In this document: positions 8,234-15,522 of the stretch, one piece after another
Numbering within the stretch: the stretch's first letter is position 1
How the letters are laid out: every line of letters starts with the position of its first letter
Program-made: the position numbers and the translations under genes
Notes under the pieces: generated by a model
Told to the model about the DNA's origin: nothing
Databases searched by the model: none
The model's input: the letters and a program-made list of their open reading frames with translations, nothing else
Origin: Nocardioides cavernae
GTDB lineage: Bacteria; Actinomycetota; Actinomycetes; Propionibacteriales; Nocardioidaceae
Reading direction: 5' to 3'
Length of the DNA stretch: 64,000 bases
NCBI RefSeq assembly: GCF_013410035.1
Contig: NZ_JACCBW010000001.1
Span: forward strand, 1,240,001 to 1,304,000

Positions 8234-8695
8234 GTGACGACCAAGACCGCCACCGTCTACCGCCTCGCCCCCGCCGTCGCGGCGCGCCTGCTGGGTGCCG
8301 TGCTGTGCCTGGTCGCCGTGCTCATCCTGCTCAGCACGGTCCTCATCGCCGCCGTCGACCTGCACACCGCCTTCCTGCTCGTCCCTGCGGTGCTCACCCT
8401 GCTGCTGCTCGTCGGCGCGTGGTGGACGTGGCGGACCAGGGGGTGGGTCGCGCGGCTCACGCCGGAGGGCTACCGCGTGCAGTGGGTCCGCGGCGTCGGC
8501 GCGGCCTCCGGCCGCTGGAAGGACGTCGAGGACGCCGTCACGACGACCGTCGCCGACGCCCCCGTCGTCGTGCTCCGCCTGCGCGACGGGCGTACGACCA
8601 CCATCCCGGTGGAACTGCTCGCGGTCGACCGGGAGCAGTTCGTCCGCGACGTGCAGCAGCGGCTCCAGGAGGGACACGGCCTCCGCAAGTTGTGA
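8234..8695 (+). CDS. Small PH-domain membrane protein (153 aa)
   Basis: Two N-terminal membrane segments (about residues 13-33 and 38-60) are followed by a short soluble domain (WVARLTPEGYRVQWVRGVG, then DAPVVVLRLRDGRTTTIPV) that looks like a bacterial PH-like beta domain with a final amphipathic helix. The plan matches the many two-TM plus bPH proteins of actinobacteria, whose roles are mostly unknown. Start is one of two adjacent GTG codons (8231 or 8234); I prefer 8234. No clear ribosome site is seen. It lies between two serine tRNA genes and probably has its own transcript. Confidence 0.7.
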   Translation: MTTKTATVYRLAPAVAARLLGAVLCLVAVLILLSTVLIAAVDLHTAFLLVPAVLTLLLLVGAWWTWRTRGWVARLTPEGYRVQWVRGVGAASGRWKDVEDAVTTTVADAPVVVLRLRDGRTTTIPVELLAVDREQFVRDVQQRLQEGHGLRKL

Positions 8696-8758
8696 CCTGA
8701 TTCGGCGCAGGCGCGCCCGGCCTTGTAACCTTCTGTGCGCCCGGCACTGGTCGGGCAT

Positions 8759-8852
8759 GGAGGCGTCGCCTAGTCCGGTCTATGGCGCCCGCCTGCTAAG
8801 CGGGTTTGGGGCTAAAACCCCATCGAGGGTTCAAATCCCTCCGCCTCCGCCA
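8759..8852 (+). tRNA. tRNA-Ser (anticodon GCU)
   Basis: Acceptor GGAGGCG pairs with CGCCTCC; anticodon stem CCCGC/GCGGG holds loop CTGCTAA, anticodon GCT. A long variable arm and T loop TTCAAAT identify class II tRNA-Ser. The CCA end (8850-8852) is encoded, unlike in the tRNA-Ser at 8048-8132. A TAACCT -10-like hexamer lies at 8726-8731. Confidence 0.95.
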
Positions 8853-8858
8853 GTGGTC

Positions 8859-8882
8859 GACCCCCTCCTCCGGGAGGGGGTC
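8859..8882 (+). terminator. Hairpin after tRNA-Ser(GCU)
   Basis: Perfect 10-bp stem (8859-8868 with 8873-8882) and TCCG loop begins six bases after the tRNA CCA end. There is no T tract, as is common for high-GC actinobacterial terminators. Confidence 0.75.
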
Positions 8883-8904
8883 GGTCCGTGGTTCCCGCAT
8901 ACAT

Positions 8905-8920
8905 TTGCAGGATCCTGCAA
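8905..8920. promoter_or_regulatory. Perfect 16-bp palindrome upstream of the secreted-peptide gene
   Basis: TTGCAGGATCCTGCAA is its own reverse complement. It directly follows a TACATT -10-like hexamer (8900-8905), so a bound protein would cover the transcript start. Another CCTGCA half site lies at 8929-8934. The likely reader is the neighbouring TrmB/PLD-like regulator, by position only. Confidence 0.5.
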
Positions 8921-8980
8921 TGCACAGACCTGCAGTGACGCGGGCAGGACGCGGCTGCGGGGAGTGGGTGACAATGGAAT

Positions 8981-8999
8981 GTGTCATCCCCTGTGACAC
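8981..8999. promoter_or_regulatory. Inverted repeat GTGTCA-N7-TGACAC before the peptide gene
   Basis: Perfect 6-base arms (8981-8986, 8994-8999), 21 bases before the peptide start codon. Further GTGAC(A) copies occur at 8968 and 9000. It could be an operator or a leader hairpin just before the ribosome site GAGGTG (9010-9015). Confidence 0.35.
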
Positions 9000-9020
9000 G
9001 TGACCAACGAGGTGAAAAGC

Positions 9021-9146
9021 ATGACCACAGTACGCCGCATCGCCGCCGCCGTCCTGGTGGCTGTCCTGGGTGTCGGTGTTGTCGGCATCGGCGCTGCGCC
9101 GGCCAATGCGATCGACACCAGCTGGGGCAAGATCAAGGCTCGCTGA
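9021..9146 (+). CDS. Secreted micropeptide precursor (41 aa; predicted 11-aa mature peptide)
   Basis: Short gene with a good ribosome site (GAGGTG, five bases before the ATG). Residues 1-30 are a textbook Sec signal peptide: VRR, then a hydrophobic core AAAVLVAVLGVGVVGIGAA, then ANA before the cut. Signal peptidase I cleavage after residue 30 would release IDTSWGKIKAR. Nothing else follows, so the product is too small for an enzyme or fold; a signalling peptide, pheromone or membrane-active peptide are the options. It stands alone between tRNA-Ser(GCU) and a convergently transcribed TrmB/PLD-like regulator, separated from it by a strong hairpin, and is preceded by two inverted repeats. Function is unknown. 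Confidence 0.65.
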   Translation: MTTVRRIAAAVLVAVLGVGVVGIGAAPANAIDTSWGKIKAR

Positions 9147-9256
9147 GTCCACTGACCGTGCCATGATGGGCACGTAACAAGGAGCTGGGACACGGACCCC
9201 TCAACCCCCCACGAGTTCTGGTCCGGATGGCCTCCCCCACAGGCCCGTCCCGGCAC

Positions 9257-9292
9257 GCGAGGGCAGCATCTCGACCGAGGTGCTGCCCTCGC
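9257..9292. terminator. Bidirectional terminator between peptide and regulator
   Basis: Perfect 12-bp arms (9257-9268, 9281-9292) with a 12-base loop, lying 110 bases after the peptide stop and 28 bases beyond the regulator stop on the other strand. The region 9147-9256 holds nothing else I can recognise. Confidence 0.75.
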
Positions 9293-9319
9293 CCCTCGTC
9301 CGGGGTCGTACGCCCGGGC

Positions 9320-10327
9320 TCAGGTGGCGAGCTCGTCGTCCTCGCGCCCCGAGATGCCCCGCTTGCCCATCTCGTAGCCGAGCTGGAAGCGCGTCTCGAC
9401 CTCGAACTCGTTCTTGAGGTCCGCGACGTAGGCGGCGTAGGTGCGCGGGCTGACGCCGAGGCGCTTGGCGCCCGCCGGGTCCGCGCGGCCCTCGAGCAGC
9501 ATCCGGATCGTCATGGCACGCTGCTCGGTCGCGATGTCGCGCATCAGCGACGTCTCGCTGCTGGTGAACGGCCGGGCCCGCTCCCAGTGGCGCTCGAACA
9601 TGTCGACGAGGTAGCTCACCATCGAGCGGTCGTTGATCACCATCGCGGTGTCGGTGCCCTCGTGACCGGGGATCAGCGCGATCCGCCGGTCGACCACGAT
9701 GAGGCGGTTGAAGAACTCGTCGAGCGTGCGCACCTCGGCGCCGGCGGCCGTCACCGCGGCGACGTACTTGCGGGTGTCCGCGCCGCGGCGTGCGGCGTGC
9801 TGGTAGAGCGTACGCATCTTGACGCCCCGCTTGAGGGCGGCGATGTCGCGGGTGCCGACGCCGGCGTCGAGCTGCTTGACGCCCCGCCGGTACTGCGGCT
9901 GGGCGGTCAGCAGCTCCTCCTCGGCGTCGCTGACGAGCGAGGCGAGGAAGGTGCCGATCGTCGCGACGCCCCGGATCTCGGCGAAGGGCCCCCCGACCGC
10001 GTTGGGTGAGCGCCGCCAGGCGTGCGAGAGCGTGCTGAAGGCGGTCGCCCAGTGGGCGGACTCGGCGATCAGCTCCGCACCCTGCTGGCCGAGCGGGGCC
10101 ACGACCTGCGCCTGGACGGCAGCCGGGTCGACGGCACGCCAGCTCTGGCCATCCTCGCTCCTGGTGACCAGCCCGACGTCCACCAGCAGCTCGAACGCGT
10201 GGTGCAGCTCGCCGCGCTTGGCGATGCGCTTGTCGGTGGTGCTGACGCCGCCCGTGGTGACGATCTCCTCGTAGAGCGGGGTCGACTGCTCCTCGAAGAC
10301 GACACGCTCCTGGGGCCCCAAGGGCAT
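9320..10327 (-). CDS. TrmB/PLD-like transcriptional regulator (335 aa)
   Basis: N-terminal winged-helix-like segment (TPLYEEIVTTGGVST... HHAFELLVDVGLVTR, residues 15-60), a central region resembling the phospholipase-D-like sensor domain of TrmB-type regulators (FNRLIVVDRRIALIPG, near residue 210, then MVINDRSMVSYLVDMFERHW), and a C-terminal LuxR-like helix-turn-helix (RMLLEGRADPAGAKRLGVSPRTYAAYV, about residues 275-305). Actinobacteria encode many such proteins; ligands are mostly unknown. Start ATG 10327 has an almost perfect ribosome site GGGAGGTGATCC. Converges with the secreted-peptide gene, so it is the obvious candidate sensor or target for that peptide, though nothing in the sequence proves this. 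Confidence 0.7.
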   Translation of the reverse strand: MPLGPQERVVFEEQSTPLYEEIVTTGGVSTTDKRIAKRGELHHAFELLVDVGLVTRSEDGQSWRAVDPAAVQAQVVAPLGQQGAELIAESAHWATAFSTLSHAWRRSPNAVGGPFAEIRGVATIGTFLASLVSDAEEELLTAQPQYRRGVKQLDAGVGTRDIAALKRGVKMRTLYQHAARRGADTRKYVAAVTAAGAEVRTLDEFFNRLIVVDRRIALIPGHEGTDTAMVINDRSMVSYLVDMFERHWERARPFTSSETSLMRDIATEQRAMTIRMLLEGRADPAGAKRLGVSPRTYAAYVADLKNEFEVETRFQLGYEMGKRGISGREDDELAT

Positions 10328-10417
10328 GGATCACCTCCCGCTCGAACCGACATCCCCGTGGGGAGGAGGATGCCACACGCACCCCGACGCGATCGGTGGT
10401 GCGACCACCCGTGACGC

Positions 10418-10457
10418 CGCCGGCCCGCCCCTCCTGGCGCGGAGGGGCGGGCCGGCG
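10418..10457 (-). terminator. Strong hairpin after pckG
   Basis: Perfect 17-bp stem (10418-10434 with 10441-10457) and a six-base loop, 18 bases beyond the pckG stop on the minus strand. It also insulates the regulator promoter that follows. Confidence 0.85.
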
Positions 10458-10475
10458 TACGACGTGCGTGACGGC

Positions 10476-12335
10476 TCAGGCGTCGAGGCGCGCCTTGAGC
10501 GTGTCGAGCTCGCTCCAGAGCACGGCCGGGAGGTCGTCGCCGAACTTCTCGAACCACTCCTGGATCTGCGGCAGCTCGGCCTTCCACTCCTCCGCGTCGA
10601 CGGCGAGGGCCTTGGCGAGCTGCTCCTCGGTCACGTCGAGGCCGTCGATGTCGAGCGAGCCCGGAGCCGGCACGTGGCCGATCGGCGTCTCGACCGCGGC
10701 CGCCTGACCGTCGATGCGCTCGATGACCCACTTGAGGACGCGGCTGTTCTCGCCGAAGCCGGGCCAGAGGAAGCCGCCGTCGTCGTCGCGACGGAACCAG
10801 TTGACGTAGAAGATCCTCGGCAGCTTGGCGGCGTCGTTGTCCTTGCCGATGCCGATCCAGTGACCGAAGTAGTCGCCGGCGTTGTAGCCGATGAACGGCA
10901 GCATCGCCATCGGGTCACGCCGGACCACGCCGACCGCGCCGACGGCGGCCGCGGTGGTCTCGGAGGAGAGCGTCGCGCCCATGAAGGTCCCGTGGTTCCA
11001 GTCGCGGGCCTCGGTCACGAGCGGGATGGTGGTCTTGCGACGACCGCCGAAGAGGATCGCATCGATCGGCACGCCCCGCGGGTCGTCGTACTCGTCGGCG
11101 AGGATCGAGCACTGCTTGATCGGCGTGCAGTAGCGGCTGTTGGCGTGGCTCGACAGCTCGCCCGTCTCCTCGGCGATCTCGGGCGTCCAGCGCTCGCCCT
11201 TCCAGCTGGTCGCCTCGGCCGGGGGGTTCTCCAGGCCCTCCCACCAGACGTTGCCGTCGGGGGTCAGCGCGACGTTGGTGAAGACCGAGTTGCCCTTGCG
11301 GATGGTCTCCATGGCGTGCGGGTTGGTGTGCTCGTTGGTGCCGGGCGCGACGCCGAAGAAGCCGAACTCCGGGTTGACCGCCCAGAGGCGGCCGTCCTCG
11401 CCGATGCGCATCCAGGCGATGTCGTCGCCGATCGCCTCGACCTTCCAGCCGGGGATCGTCGGCTTGAGCATCGCGAGGTTGGTCTTGCCGCACGCGGACG
11501 GGAAGGCCGCGGCGACGTACTTGGTGACGCCCTGCGGGGAGGTGAGCTTGAGGATGAGCATGTGCTCGGCGAGCCAGCCCTCGTCGCGCGCCATGACGGA
11601 GGCGATGCGCAGGGCGTAGCACTTCTTGCCGAGCAGCGCGTTGCCGCCGTAGCCCGACCCGAAGCTCCAGATCATCCGCTCCTCGGGGAACTGGACGATG
11701 TACTTGGTGTCGTTGCACGGCCAGGCGACGTCGGCCTGCCCGGGCTCGAGCGGCATGCCGACCGAGTGGAGCGCCGGCACCCACTTCGGGTCCTGGCCCT
11801 GGTCCTCGAGCTCCTCGATGCGGCGCAGCACGTCGGTGCCCATCCGCGCCATGACGCGCATGGAGACGGTGACGTAGGCCGAGTCGGTGACCTCGATGCC
11901 GAACATCGGGTGATCGGCGTCGAGGTGACCCATGACGAACGGGATGACGTACATCGTGCGGCCCTTCATGCAGCCGGCGTAGAGCCCGCGCATGAGGTCC
12001 TTCATCTCGCCGGGGTCCATCCAGTTGTTGGTGGGCCCGGCGTCGCGCTCGTCGACGGAGCAGATGTAGGTGCGGTCCTCGACGCGCGCCACGTCGGTCG
12101 GGTCGGAGGCCGCGTGGAACGAGTTGGGCATCACGTCCGGGTTCAGGCGCGTGAACGTGCCCGTCGCCTCGAGGGACGCGGTGAGCTGCTCCCACTCCTC
12201 GTCGGAGCCGGTGCACCAGTGGACGGCGTCGGGCTGGGTGAGCTCGGCGACCTCGGTGACCCAGTCCAGGATGCCCTGGTGGGTGGTCGGAGCTGCATCG
12301 AGCGGGGGCGTCTGCGGGTCGATCGTTGCGGTCAT
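10476..12335 (-). CDS. pckG: Phosphoenolpyruvate carboxykinase (GTP) (619 aa)
   Basis: Converts oxaloacetate and GTP to PEP, CO2 and GDP; the first step of gluconeogenesis, in the cytosol. All hallmarks are present: [27 protein letters not shown] (metal-site His), P-loop FPSACGKTN with the reactive Cys at residue 282, GDDIAWM, and ANSRYC. Length is usual for bacterial GTP enzymes. ATG 12335 follows a GAAGGAAA ribosome site; an in-frame extension upstream lacks conservation. A perfect palindrome (12438-12451) lies about 100 bases upstream and may control it. A divergent PEPCK-like paralogue is encoded just upstream on the same strand but with its own hairpin terminator between. Confidence 0.96.
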   Translation of the reverse strand: MTATIDPQTPPLDAAPTTHQGILDWVTEVAELTQPDAVHWCTGSDEEWEQLTASLEATGTFTRLNPDVMPNSFHAASDPTDVARVEDRTYICSVDERDAGPTNNWMDPGEMKDLMRGLYAGCMKGRTMYVIPFVMGHLDADHPMFGIEVTDSAYVTVSMRVMARMGTDVLRRIEELEDQGQDPKWVPALHSVGMPLEPGQADVAWPCNDTKYIVQFPEERMIWSFGSGYGGNALLGKKCYALRIASVMARDEGWLAEHMLILKLTSPQGVTKYVAAAFPSACGKTNLAMLKPTIPGWKVEAIGDDIAWMRIGEDGRLWAVNPEFGFFGVAPGTNEHTNPHAMETIRKGNSVFTNVALTPDGNVWWEGLENPPAEATSWKGERWTPEIAEETGELSSHANSRYCTPIKQCSILADEYDDPRGVPIDAILFGGRRKTTIPLVTEARDWNHGTFMGATLSSETTAAAVGAVGVVRRDPMAMLPFIGYNAGDYFGHWIGIGKDNDAAKLPRIFYVNWFRRDDDGGFLWPGFGENSRVLKWVIERIDGQAAAVETPIGHVPAPGSLDIDGLDVTEEQLAKALAVDAEEWKAELPQIQEWFEKFGDDLPAVLWSELDTLKARLDA

Positions 12336-12437
12336 GACCGTTTCCTTCAGCGTGCGGAGCGTCTGGTTCGCGCGGCCTCGTTGTCGGCGACTTGCGGGGA
12401 CGCTAGCCCGTGCCGGAGGCGCCACATATTGGATCGA

Positions 12438-12451
12438 TCACACATGTGTGA
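12438..12451 (-). promoter_or_regulatory. Palindromic operator upstream of pckG
   Basis: TCACACATGTGTGA is a perfect 14-bp palindrome about 100 bases before the pckG start; an AATATG -10-like element lies just downstream on the minus strand (12426-12431). The shape is that of a dimeric repressor or CRP/GntR-type site. The binding protein is not identifiable here. Confidence 0.45.
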
Positions 12452-12476
12452 CCCGCGTCTCGCTACCGCTCCGCAG

Positions 12477-12509
12477 GCGTACTTCGGGCAATTTTCGCCG
12501 AAAGTACGC
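12477..12509 (-). terminator. Hairpin after the second PEPCK-like gene
   Basis: GCGTACTT (12477-12484) plus CGG pairs with CCG plus AAAGTACGC (12498-12509), with one bulged base and an AT-containing loop. It starts six bases beyond the paralogue's stop, so pckG is probably transcribed separately. Confidence 0.65.
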
Positions 12510-12514
12510 CCCTC

Positions 12515-14353
12515 TCACCCCTCGGCTTCGAGGTCCGCTGCGACCCGCCGGTGGGCCTCCCAGATCTCCTCGGGCATGCGGTCGAACTGCGACAGGTGCT
12601 CCTCACGGAAGCCCATCTCCTGCCGCCAGCGCTCCGTGTCGATGGTGAGGATGCGCTCGAGGTCCTCCGGGGCGATGTCGACGCCCTCGAGGTCGAGCTC
12701 CTCCTCGGTCGGGATGATGCCGACGGCGGTCCTGCGTCCCTCGACCTCGCCGGCCTTGAGCCGGAGCAGCCACAGCAGGGGGCGGAGGTTGTCGCGGTAG
12801 CCGGGCCAGAGGAAGTGGCCGTCGTCGGGGTCGCGCTGGAACCAGTTGACGTGGGCGAAGATCGGCTGCTCCGTCGCCGCACCGACGACGTCGAGGTAGT
12901 GGCGGGCGTAGTCGCCCTCTCCGTACGCCATGAACGGCCGGTTGGACATGGGGTCGTAGCGGAGCTGGCCGTCGACCCCCTCGGCGGCGAAGGTGGCCTC
13001 GGCACCCAGGGTGAGGCCGTCGTACACGCCCTCGGCGAGGTCGGTGATGGCGCGGATCAGCGGCTCGCGGTCGCGGGTGCGGCCGCCGAAGATGATCGCG
13101 TCGATCGGCACGCCGGCGGGCTCGTCGTAGTCGGGCGCGATGTTGGGGACGTTGTCGAGGGTGGTCGTGAAGCGGCTGTTGGGGTGCGCCCAGGCGGCGG
13201 AGTCGTCGGACTTGCGGTCGGCGAGCGGCGAGCCCGTCCAGTCGAGCCAGCCGTGCACGTCCGCCGGCGGCTTCGGGGTCTTGCCCTCCCACCAGGTCTC
13301 GCCGGTGCCGGGGTTGTAGGCGACGTTGGTGAAGATCGCCCGGGTGCCCTCGTCGATGGAGGCGAGCGCGTTGGGGTTGGTGGTCTCGTTGGTGTCCTTG
13401 GCGACGCCGAAGACGCCGTACTCCGGGTTCATCCCCATCAGCCGGCCGGTGTCCTCGTCGACCCACAGCCACGCGATGTCGTCGCCGTAGAACGACACGT
13501 GGTAGCGGTCGCCGAGCGCGTCGGGCGCGGCCATCATCGCCAGGTTGGTCTTGCCGGAGGCGCTCGGGAAGCCGCCGCAGACGTGCCACGTCTGGCCGGT
13601 CTGCTTGTCGTGGATGCCGATGAGCATGTACTGCTCGGCGAGGAACTTCCTGCTCGCCCACCCGTCGTACGCCCCCTGCCGCAAGCCGTGCGCGATCTTG
13701 CCGAGCAGCGCGTTGCCGCCGTAGGAGGAGCCGTAGTGCAGGATCGTGCGCTCGTCGGCGACGGTGACGAACCAGCGCTGGTCGTCGGCGGTGCCCTGGC
13801 CGAGGTGCTCGAGGTCGCCCGTGACGTGGACGGCGCGGACGAAGGAGTCCGGGTCCTCGAGGTCGTTGACGTGCTGCACGCCGACGCGCGCCATCCGGAT
13901 CATGTGCAGCACGACGGTGCGGGTGTCGGTGAGCTCGACGCCCGCCGCCCACGGCGCGAGCGCGTTGCCGGCGGGCGCCATCAGGTAGGGGATGACGTAC
14001 ATCGTCTTGCCCTCGGACGCCCCGCGCATCCGCTCGTGCAGCAGCGGCTTCATCTCCGAGGACGGGCGCCAGTTGTTGTAGACGCCGCGGTCCTTCTCGT
14101 CGCTCGTCGCAACGACCGTGCGCTCCTCGGAGCGCGCGGTGTCCTTGTGGTAGCTGCGCGAGTAGTAGCGCCCCTCCCCCGCCATCTGCAGCTCGCCCGC
14201 CGCGACCGCCTCCTCCAGCAGGCGCGCGTCGTCGGCCGCGCCGACGACCTCGACCCGGGCGGCGCCGGTGAGCTCGGCGTACTGCTTCACGAAGTCGCGG
14301 ACCCGCGGGTTCGTCACCCCGGCCTCGTCCAGGACTGCCTCGAGATCTGCCAT
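12515..14353 (-). CDS. PEP carboxykinase-like paralogue with altered active site (612 aa)
   Basis: Full-length member of the GTP-PEPCK fold: [48 protein letters not shown] and VNWFQRDPDDGHFLWPGY are all recognisable. Compared with the neighbouring pckG, three catalytic-region positions differ: the reactive P-loop Cys is Ser (residue 266), the second Lys of the LLGKK pair is Ile, and the His of AEHMLI is replaced (AEQYMLI). The P-loop Lys/Thr, GDD and the Arg of NSR are kept. It may thus use another nucleotide or substrate, or be a regulator. Start 14353 has AGGAGG seven bases upstream. The frame is intact and codon use is the same as its neighbours, so it is not a decaying copy. Confidence 0.8.
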   Translation of the reverse strand: MADLEAVLDEAGVTNPRVRDFVKQYAELTGAARVEVVGAADDARLLEEAVAAGELQMAGEGRYYSRSYHKDTARSEERTVVATSDEKDRGVYNNWRPSSEMKPLLHERMRGASEGKTMYVIPYLMAPAGNALAPWAAGVELTDTRTVVLHMIRMARVGVQHVNDLEDPDSFVRAVHVTGDLEHLGQGTADDQRWFVTVADERTILHYGSSYGGNALLGKIAHGLRQGAYDGWASRKFLAEQYMLIGIHDKQTGQTWHVCGGFPSASGKTNLAMMAAPDALGDRYHVSFYGDDIAWLWVDEDTGRLMGMNPEYGVFGVAKDTNETTNPNALASIDEGTRAIFTNVAYNPGTGETWWEGKTPKPPADVHGWLDWTGSPLADRKSDDSAAWAHPNSRFTTTLDNVPNIAPDYDEPAGVPIDAIIFGGRTRDREPLIRAITDLAEGVYDGLTLGAEATFAAEGVDGQLRYDPMSNRPFMAYGEGDYARHYLDVVGAATEQPIFAHVNWFQRDPDDGHFLWPGYRDNLRPLLWLLRLKAGEVEGRRTAVGIIPTEEELDLEGVDIAPEDLERILTIDTERWRQEMGFREEHLSQFDRMPEEIWEAHRRVAADLEAEG

Positions 14354-14506
14354 GGCACTGCCTCCTTCTGCGGCGGGTGCGGACCGCCGCGGGTGCGGTG
14401 CTCAGCACCCTAGGGCACCCGTCACACGCCGCGATCCGCCAATCCGGGTGATCCTGATTTCGCCGGAGCGGAGGCAGTCGGCTATTGTCGTCCAGTCCAC
14501 GGACGA

Positions 14507-14579
14507 GCGCCTGTAGCTCAACGGATAGAGCATCTGACTACGGATCAGAAGGTTTGGGGTTCGAATCCCTACAGGCGCG
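14507..14579 (+). tRNA. tRNA-Arg (anticodon ACG)
   Basis: 73 bases without encoded CCA. Acceptor GCGCCTG pairs with CAGGCGC, anticodon stem TCTGA/TCAGA holds loop CTACGGA (anticodon ACG, read as ICG), T arm GGGTTCGAATCCC. A TATTGT -10-like hexamer lies at 14483-14488. It is divergent from the PEPCK-like gene at 12515-14353. Confidence 0.96.
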
Positions 14580-14584
14580 CAGAT

Positions 14585-14620
14585 CGAAGAACCCCACCGG
14601 GTCACCGGTGGGGTTCTTCG
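14585..14620 (+). terminator. 16-bp hairpin after tRNA-Arg
   Basis: Perfect stem 14585-14600 / 14605-14620 with GTCA loop, starting six bases after the tRNA. It also serves the convergent SDR gene ending at 14641. Confidence 0.85.
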
Positions 14621-14640
14621 CGTTGTCGGCCGGGAGGTCC

Positions 14641-15474
14641 CTACCCCCGCAGCACGTCCGCGTGGTCCGCGACGAACTGCGCGAGTGACCGTGCGGGGGC
14701 GCCGGTGACCTGCTGGACGGTGTCGGTCACCTCGGCGAACTCGCCGCGGCGCACTCTCGCGTAGGTGTCCTCGGTGATCTCTCGGTCGAAGCCGTCGATG
14801 CCGGTGAGCGCGACGTCGACGTCGACGTCGTCGTGGCGGACCGGACGACCCAGGCCGGCCGAGAGCACGGCCGCCGTCTCCGCCAGGGTCAGCGACTCCG
14901 GGCCGGAGACCACGTGCGTCAGGCCCTCGTGCGCTGGGTCGAGCAGGGCGGCGACGGCGACGGCTGCGATGTCGCGCGCGTCGATCCAGGCGAGGCGCGC
15001 GTCGCCGCTCGGGAACGGCAGCCGCCCCTGCGCGAGGTCGTCGAGGAAGAAGCGCGGGTCGGTGAGGACCTGCATGAACCACCCGGGCCGGACGATCGTC
15101 CAGGGCCGTCCACTGTCGTGGACCGCCGCCTCGACCCGCGGCGCCCAGTCGTCGGGGCCGTAGCCGCCCTGCGCCGTCTCCGAGAGGAGCACCACGCGGG
15201 TGTCCGGGTGCGAGAGCTCCACGAACCGGGCGACGACGTCGGGGGCGTCGGCGCGGTCCGGACGCACGACGAACACCGCGTCGACGCCGTCCAGGGACGG
15301 CGCCCAGGTCTCCTCCTTGTCCCAGCTGAAGCGCACCGGCGTGACGCCCGGGACGCGCACGCCGCCCGGGTCGCTCGACCCGCCGCGCACGTCCGCCCCG
15401 GCGGCGGCCAGCTGTCGTACGGCCGGCGCACCCGTCTTCGCCCGAGCCCCGGTCACCAGCACCGTCGCAGTCAT
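14641..15474 (-). CDS. NmrA-like atypical SDR, NAD(P)-binding oxidoreductase or sensor (277 aa)
   Basis: Rossmann fold with N-terminal MTATVLVTGARAKTGAPAVRQL, i.e. the T/V-GA-x-x-K-T-G variant of the NAD(P) glycine motif used by NmrA and ergot-alkaloid-type SDRs. Later IVRPGWFMQ and AWIDARDIAAVA fit the family; there is no classical YxxxK in the usual place, so it may be a reductase of unknown substrate or a redox sensor. I start at the ATG 15474 next to the Rossmann strand; 14 further upstream codons are not conserved. It seems to be a single gene, with tRNA-Arg downstream and PucR upstream on the same strand. Confidence 0.75.
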   Translation of the reverse strand: MTATVLVTGARAKTGAPAVRQLAAAGADVRGGSSDPGGVRVPGVTPVRFSWDKEETWAPSLDGVDAVFVVRPDRADAPDVVARFVELSHPDTRVVLLSETAQGGYGPDDWAPRVEAAVHDSGRPWTIVRPGWFMQVLTDPRFFLDDLAQGRLPFPSGDARLAWIDARDIAAVAVAALLDPAHEGLTHVVSGPESLTLAETAAVLSAGLGRPVRHDDVDVDVALTGIDGFDREITEDTYARVRRGEFAEVTDTVQQVTGAPARSLAQFVADHADVLRG

Positions 15475-15522
15475 GTCACGCACAACCCGGCCCCGCGGAC
15501 CGGAATTCCACGGCACGGTCGT

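Noticed and set aside
8048-8852. Possible genomic island at the two serine tRNA genes
   Set aside because: No integrase, direct repeat of a tRNA end at a distance, or composition shift is seen; the short inverted copy at 8013-8031 is explained as a terminator arm.
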